This document shows positions 60,510 to 64,000 of a stretch of 64,000 nt of DNA, piece by piece. Below the pieces are notes generated by a model. It saw nothing but the letters and a program-made list of their open reading frames with translations, had not been told where the DNA came from and searched no databases. The DNA lies in NCBI RefSeq assembly GCF_023053635.1, contig NC_086187.1:28744501-28808500 (forward strand), in the 5' to 3' direction. Each line of letters starts with the position of its first letter. Within the stretch, counting starts at the first letter, position 1. The stretch comes from Elgaria multicarinata webbii. Lineage: Eukaryota; Chordata; Lepidosauria; Squamata; Anguidae. The position numbers were made by a program, and so were the translations under genes.

Positions 60510-60905
60510 AATCATAGAATCATAGAATCCTAGAATAGCAGAGTTGGAAGGGGCCTACAAGGCCATGGAGTCCAACCCCCTGCTCAATGCAGGAATCCAC
60601 CCTAAAGCATCCCTGACAGATGGTTGTCCAGCTGCCTCTTGAATGCCTCTAGTGTGGGAGAGCCCACAACCTCCCTAGGTAGCTGATTCCACCGTCGCAC
60701 TGCTCTAACAGTCAGGAAGTTTTTCCTGATGTCCAGCTGGAATCTGGCTTCCTTTAACTTGAGCCCGTTATTCCGTGTCCTGCACTCTGGGAGGATCGAG
60801 AAGAGATCCTGGCCCTCCTCTGTGTGACAACCTTTTAAGTATTTGAAGAGTGCTCTCATGTCTCCCCTCAATCTTCTCTTCTCCAGGCTAAACAGGCCCA
60901 GTTTA
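60510..60905 (-). repeat. CR1 LINE 3' end in ABCC1 intron 6
   Basis: This reverse-oriented CR1 has its ORF2 C-terminal frame intact for about 100 codons ([20 protein letters not shown]...[13 protein letters not shown]) and an ATAGAATC repeat end. Confidence 0.92.
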
Positions 60906-61433
60906 GCCAGCATCAAATATTTGAAGGGGTGTCACGTAACCAGTGGAGCAAATTTGTTTTCTGTTGCTTTAGTGAGTAAGACCAGTGAGTTCAATTACAA
61001 GAAAAACATAGGAAGAATTCCTGTTTGGCAGTGAAACAGGCTGCCTTGACAAGGGGGCGGGCCCCTCCTTCGTGGGAAGTCAGTCGCTTAAAGATCTCTA
61101 TTAGCGATGCAGTAGGAGTGAATTTCCTGCATCAGCAGGGGGCTGGCCGGTTTGAAGTCTTATGGTTCTAAGTGTCTTTCCCTGTCAAGAGGAATGACAA
61201 TACTGTTAAATAGGGATGCTAATTGCTGTCCAAATCATTAAGGGAGTAATTGTTACTGTTAATGTAGTTTTGGGTTAACTGGTATAATACTTTGGAGTTT
61301 TATGCATTGTTTATACAACTGGTGCATTTTCCTGAGGTGGAAACCGTTCCAGGTGGGGTCTTGACAGCAGCCTTGTGCACCCACGAGGCGCTAAACTGCC
61401 TTATTACTCCAGCTGAATGTCTTCTGTTCCTAA

Positions 61434-61571
<138 letters not shown>

Positions 61572-61784
61572 TAACGCCCTTGCGAACGTAACACGATCAG
61601 CGCCGTGTTACCAATCCTCACTAGTTTACAGTCGCTGAAGGGGGGCTCGGTTTTGTTTTGATGGTATGGCAAGCCGATACCTTCCTCTTATTTATGGCAT
61701 TGCTGCCTCAGTGTCAGTATTATCTCCGATGACGACAAAGGTCCGTTTGATAAAGTGACCAAATGGCTCTGTATTAGTATAACT

Positions 61785-61919
61785 CAGCCTTCCTCAACCT
61801 GGGGCTCTCCAGATGTGTTGGACTGCACCTCCCAGAATGCCCCAGCCAGCAGTGCTGGCTGAAGCATTCTGGGAGTTGTAGTCCAACACATCTGGAGCGC
61901 CCCAGGTTGAGGAAGGCTG
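61785..61919. mobile_element. hAT palindromic MITE, copy 7
   Basis: This 135-bp copy in ABCC1 intron 7 has the exact duplication GTATAACT (61777-61784 and 61920-61927). A few substitutions (GGGGCTCTCC, TGAAGCATTC) distinguish it from the others. Confidence 0.93.
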
Positions 61920-62002
61920 GTATAACTCATTATAACTTCCATTTTCTTTAATTCGTAGTAATCCTTTACTATTACTTAGCTGTTTGGGGATTATTTTTCA
62001 GA

Positions 62003-62230
62003 AGAAGTGGGATCCAGTGTGGTGTAATGGAGAGTATTGGGCTGGGACCTGGGAGGCCAAGTTTTCAGTCCCCACTCAGCCATGAAGCTCACTGGGTGAC
62101 TTTGGGCCAGTCACAGACTCTCAGTCTGACCTACCTCACAGGGTTGTTGTGTGGATAAAATGGAGAGGAGGAGGACCATGTAAGCTGCCTTGGGTTCCTT
62201 GTAAGAGGAAGAAAGGTGCCGTATAATTGT
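62003..62230 (+). repeat. SINE (second family), near full length
   Basis: The head GTGTGGTGTAATGGAGAGTA, B-box region TTTTCAGTCCCCACTCAGCC, then CTGGGTGACTTTGGGCCAGT, CTACCTCACAGGGTTGTTGT and a GGAAGAAAGGTGCCGTATAA end define this common squamate tRNA-derived SINE. It abuts an L2 tail. Confidence 0.83.
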
Positions 62231-62528
62231 AAAGAGGTTCTCTCGGCACCTACATTATATGCTTTTAGATGCCAGGTGAAGGCCTTTTTATTCTCCCAGC
62301 ATTTTAACAGTCTATAAATAAATTTTAACTTGGGTTTTAAATTTGTATTTTTGCATTGCTGCTGTTTTCATCTTGGTTGAAAGATGAAATACAATTTTAT
62401 ATTGTATTTTATATTATGGTTTTATACTTGTTTTGTTTTGAATTGCCTTAATTTTGTAAAGTGCCCAAAGAGCTTTGGCTATTGGGCGGTATAGAAATAC
62501 AATAAATAAATAATAAAATAAATAATAA
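62231..62528 (+). repeat. L2-clade LINE tail
   Basis: This is a plus-oriented L2 3' end (GGCACCTACATTATATGCTT, TTTTTATTCTCCCAGCATTT; tail GTGCCCAAAGAGCTTTGGCT, ATTGGGCGGTATAGAAATAC). It directly follows a tRNA-derived SINE at 62003-62230. Confidence 0.85.
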
Positions 62529-62577
62529 ATATATTTGCGCAGATAACACTTGTGGCCAAATTGTGACATTATGACCC

Positions 62578-62815
62578 TATTCACACATAATGACAACCCA
62601 TCAGCTGGTGTTGTGCAGGAGTGCCTGCCGCTTCCTCTTTTATCCCACAACCCTTGACTTCTTCATAGGTTGTGGAGCATGATGTGTGAACCCAGACCAC
62701 CGGGTTGTTTATGGGCTAAACAACCCAGCAGTTGACCCGACAATGAACCCTGCTCATGCAAGGCAACCCATCCATTCTTAAACTGATGGGTTGTGCGAAC
62801 CAGGTGCAAACCAGG
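62578..62815. mobile_element. Probable DNA-transposon MITE, diverged
   Basis: The ends are partly inverted (CCTATTCACACATAATGACA on the left; TGGGTTGTGCGAACCAGG on the right) and the body repeats AACCCA/TGGGTT motifs. A related end occurs at about 11952-12000 (CTGGTTCGCACATAACGCTA). The target duplication is unclear, so the class is not assigned. Confidence 0.5.
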
Positions 62816-63000
62816 TCCTAGTGTGGCTAAGAGCAGATCGTAGATTGTCTTCCAGGGGCTCGGCTGTCGGAACACTTGGGCACAGCACGCACAGTAAAAG
62901 GAAACCCTCGCTGTTATTGCCAGTGAACGATTGGAGAGAACTGTGACGATTCCTCTCTCTGGTAGCCTCCCCAAGCCCCCACTAGCCTCTGGGGGTGGGG

Positions 63001-63085
63001 AATCATAGAATCATAGAATAGCAGAGTTGGAAGGGCCTACAAGGCCATCGAGTCCAACCCCCTGCTCAATGCAGGAATCCAATGC
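63001..63085 (-). repeat. CR1 LINE tail beside ABCC1 exon 8
   Basis: Only the last 80 or so bases of CR1 are present, with two ATAGAATC units. A GCAGGAATCCAAT segment is repeated in tandem at its inner end. It lies about 85 bp before the exon 8 acceptor, antisense to ABCC1. Confidence 0.88.
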
Positions 63086-63147
63086 AGGAATCCAATATCA
63101 ATATATGCTGAGCGAAAACAAAGGCTCCGAGTGACCGTTAACGTTGA

Positions 63148-63393
<246 letters not shown>

Positions 63394-63732
63394 TAAGTGG
63401 AGCGCTCTCTTCCTCCCATCACTGTGGAATATGGGGCAGGTGGTGGGATAGTTTCCGGCACCTGGCCCAGCTCTGCTGAGCTCAACGGGAAGCTCTCAGC
63501 ACCTTTGAATTCGGCTCTTTCTCTTAGAAAGCTGGGAGTGGCTGCCTTGGGTATCTCAGGGACGTTCCACTCACATATGGATCAGGTCCAGCAGTGGCCG
63601 TTCCCAGACCGTTCACTGGCCCTAGCAATGCCTAGTTCTGGGGCCTCCTGCTCGCCCCCTGCCCCCAGCGCTGCAGCCACAAAAGCACCATGATGGTCAG
63701 TTCAAAGAGGCCCCACTGGATGTGGAGTTGGA

Positions 63733-64000
63733 TTATTTATTTATTTATTTATTTGTTTGTATCCCGCCTTTTGCCCAATACTGGGCCTCAAGGCGGTCTT
63801 AAACATACATTGTAAAACCTAGGAAAAGAAATGTAACCCCCCCCCAAAAAAAACCCTTTAAAATACACAACAAAATTATAAGTCATTAACATAGATGGAG
63901 GACCAAATTACTCTCCAAAGGCCTGCTGGAACAAACAAGTTTTAGCCTGCTTCCGAAAGCCCATCAAGGAGGGAGCCAGGGAAGAACGTTCCAGAGCACC
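63733..64000 (-). repeat. L2-clade LINE 3' end, cut by window edge
   Basis: The element starts with TTATTTATTTATTTATTTGT and CGCCTTTTGCCCAATACTGG, the reverse of the tail at 36182-36615. It continues to the window end with the complement of the PxALWNALPWLPPxxFR-like coding end. Confidence 0.8.

Overview
The window is a piece of vertebrate nuclear genome, most likely from a squamate reptile (lizard or snake; species not resolvable). Three facts support this. The gene order matches the conserved MYH11 - CEP20 (FOPNL) - ABCC1 block of human 16p13.11. The interspersed repeats include CR1 LINEs ending in ATTCTATG repeats, L2-clade LINEs and a Bov-B LINE 3' end of the squamate kind, plus several tRNA-derived SINEs and many microsatellites. 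The encoded proteins are close to, but different from, their mammalian and avian counterparts. I saw no bacterial-style genes, operons, CRISPR arrays or retrovirus-like genes.

Layout. Positions 1-14765 hold the 5' coding part of MYH11 (smooth-muscle myosin heavy chain) on the minus strand: coding exon 2 (14404-14765, with the ATG), exon 3 (11711-11867) and the 28-bp exon 4 (3696-3723). The next exon, which would carry the P-loop, lies beyond the left edge. From 14766 to about 29.3 kb is MYH11 intron 1/upstream sequence with no recognised exon. CEP20 follows on the minus strand (four exons, 29338-32501) with a CpG-rich, TATA-less promoter. ABCC1 (MRP1) starts on the plus strand in a strong CpG island at about 35.0-35.9 kb (exon 1, 35303-35353). 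After a 14.6-kb first intron, exons 2-8 lie between 49918 and 63392, all in phase and with canonical splice sites. They encode transmembrane domain 0, the L0 linker and the start of TMD1; the rest of the gene is to the right.

Most of the remaining sequence is transposon-derived. The clearest family is a palindromic 124-135 bp hAT MITE with 8-bp target-site duplications, present in seven young copies and several older relatives. Other notable structures are a 52-bp direct repeat flanking an insertion beside ABCC1 exon 2, a 40-bp-arm hairpin at 16.1 kb, a 25-bp minisatellite ending in a perfect hairpin, and a run of LINE insertions that stop 45-85 bp short of splice acceptors and are all antisense to the host gene. 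The three genes have unrelated roles (contractile motor, centriolar satellite/cilium protein, efflux pump); their adjacency is conserved synteny, not a functional system. I found no previously undescribed multi-gene system here.
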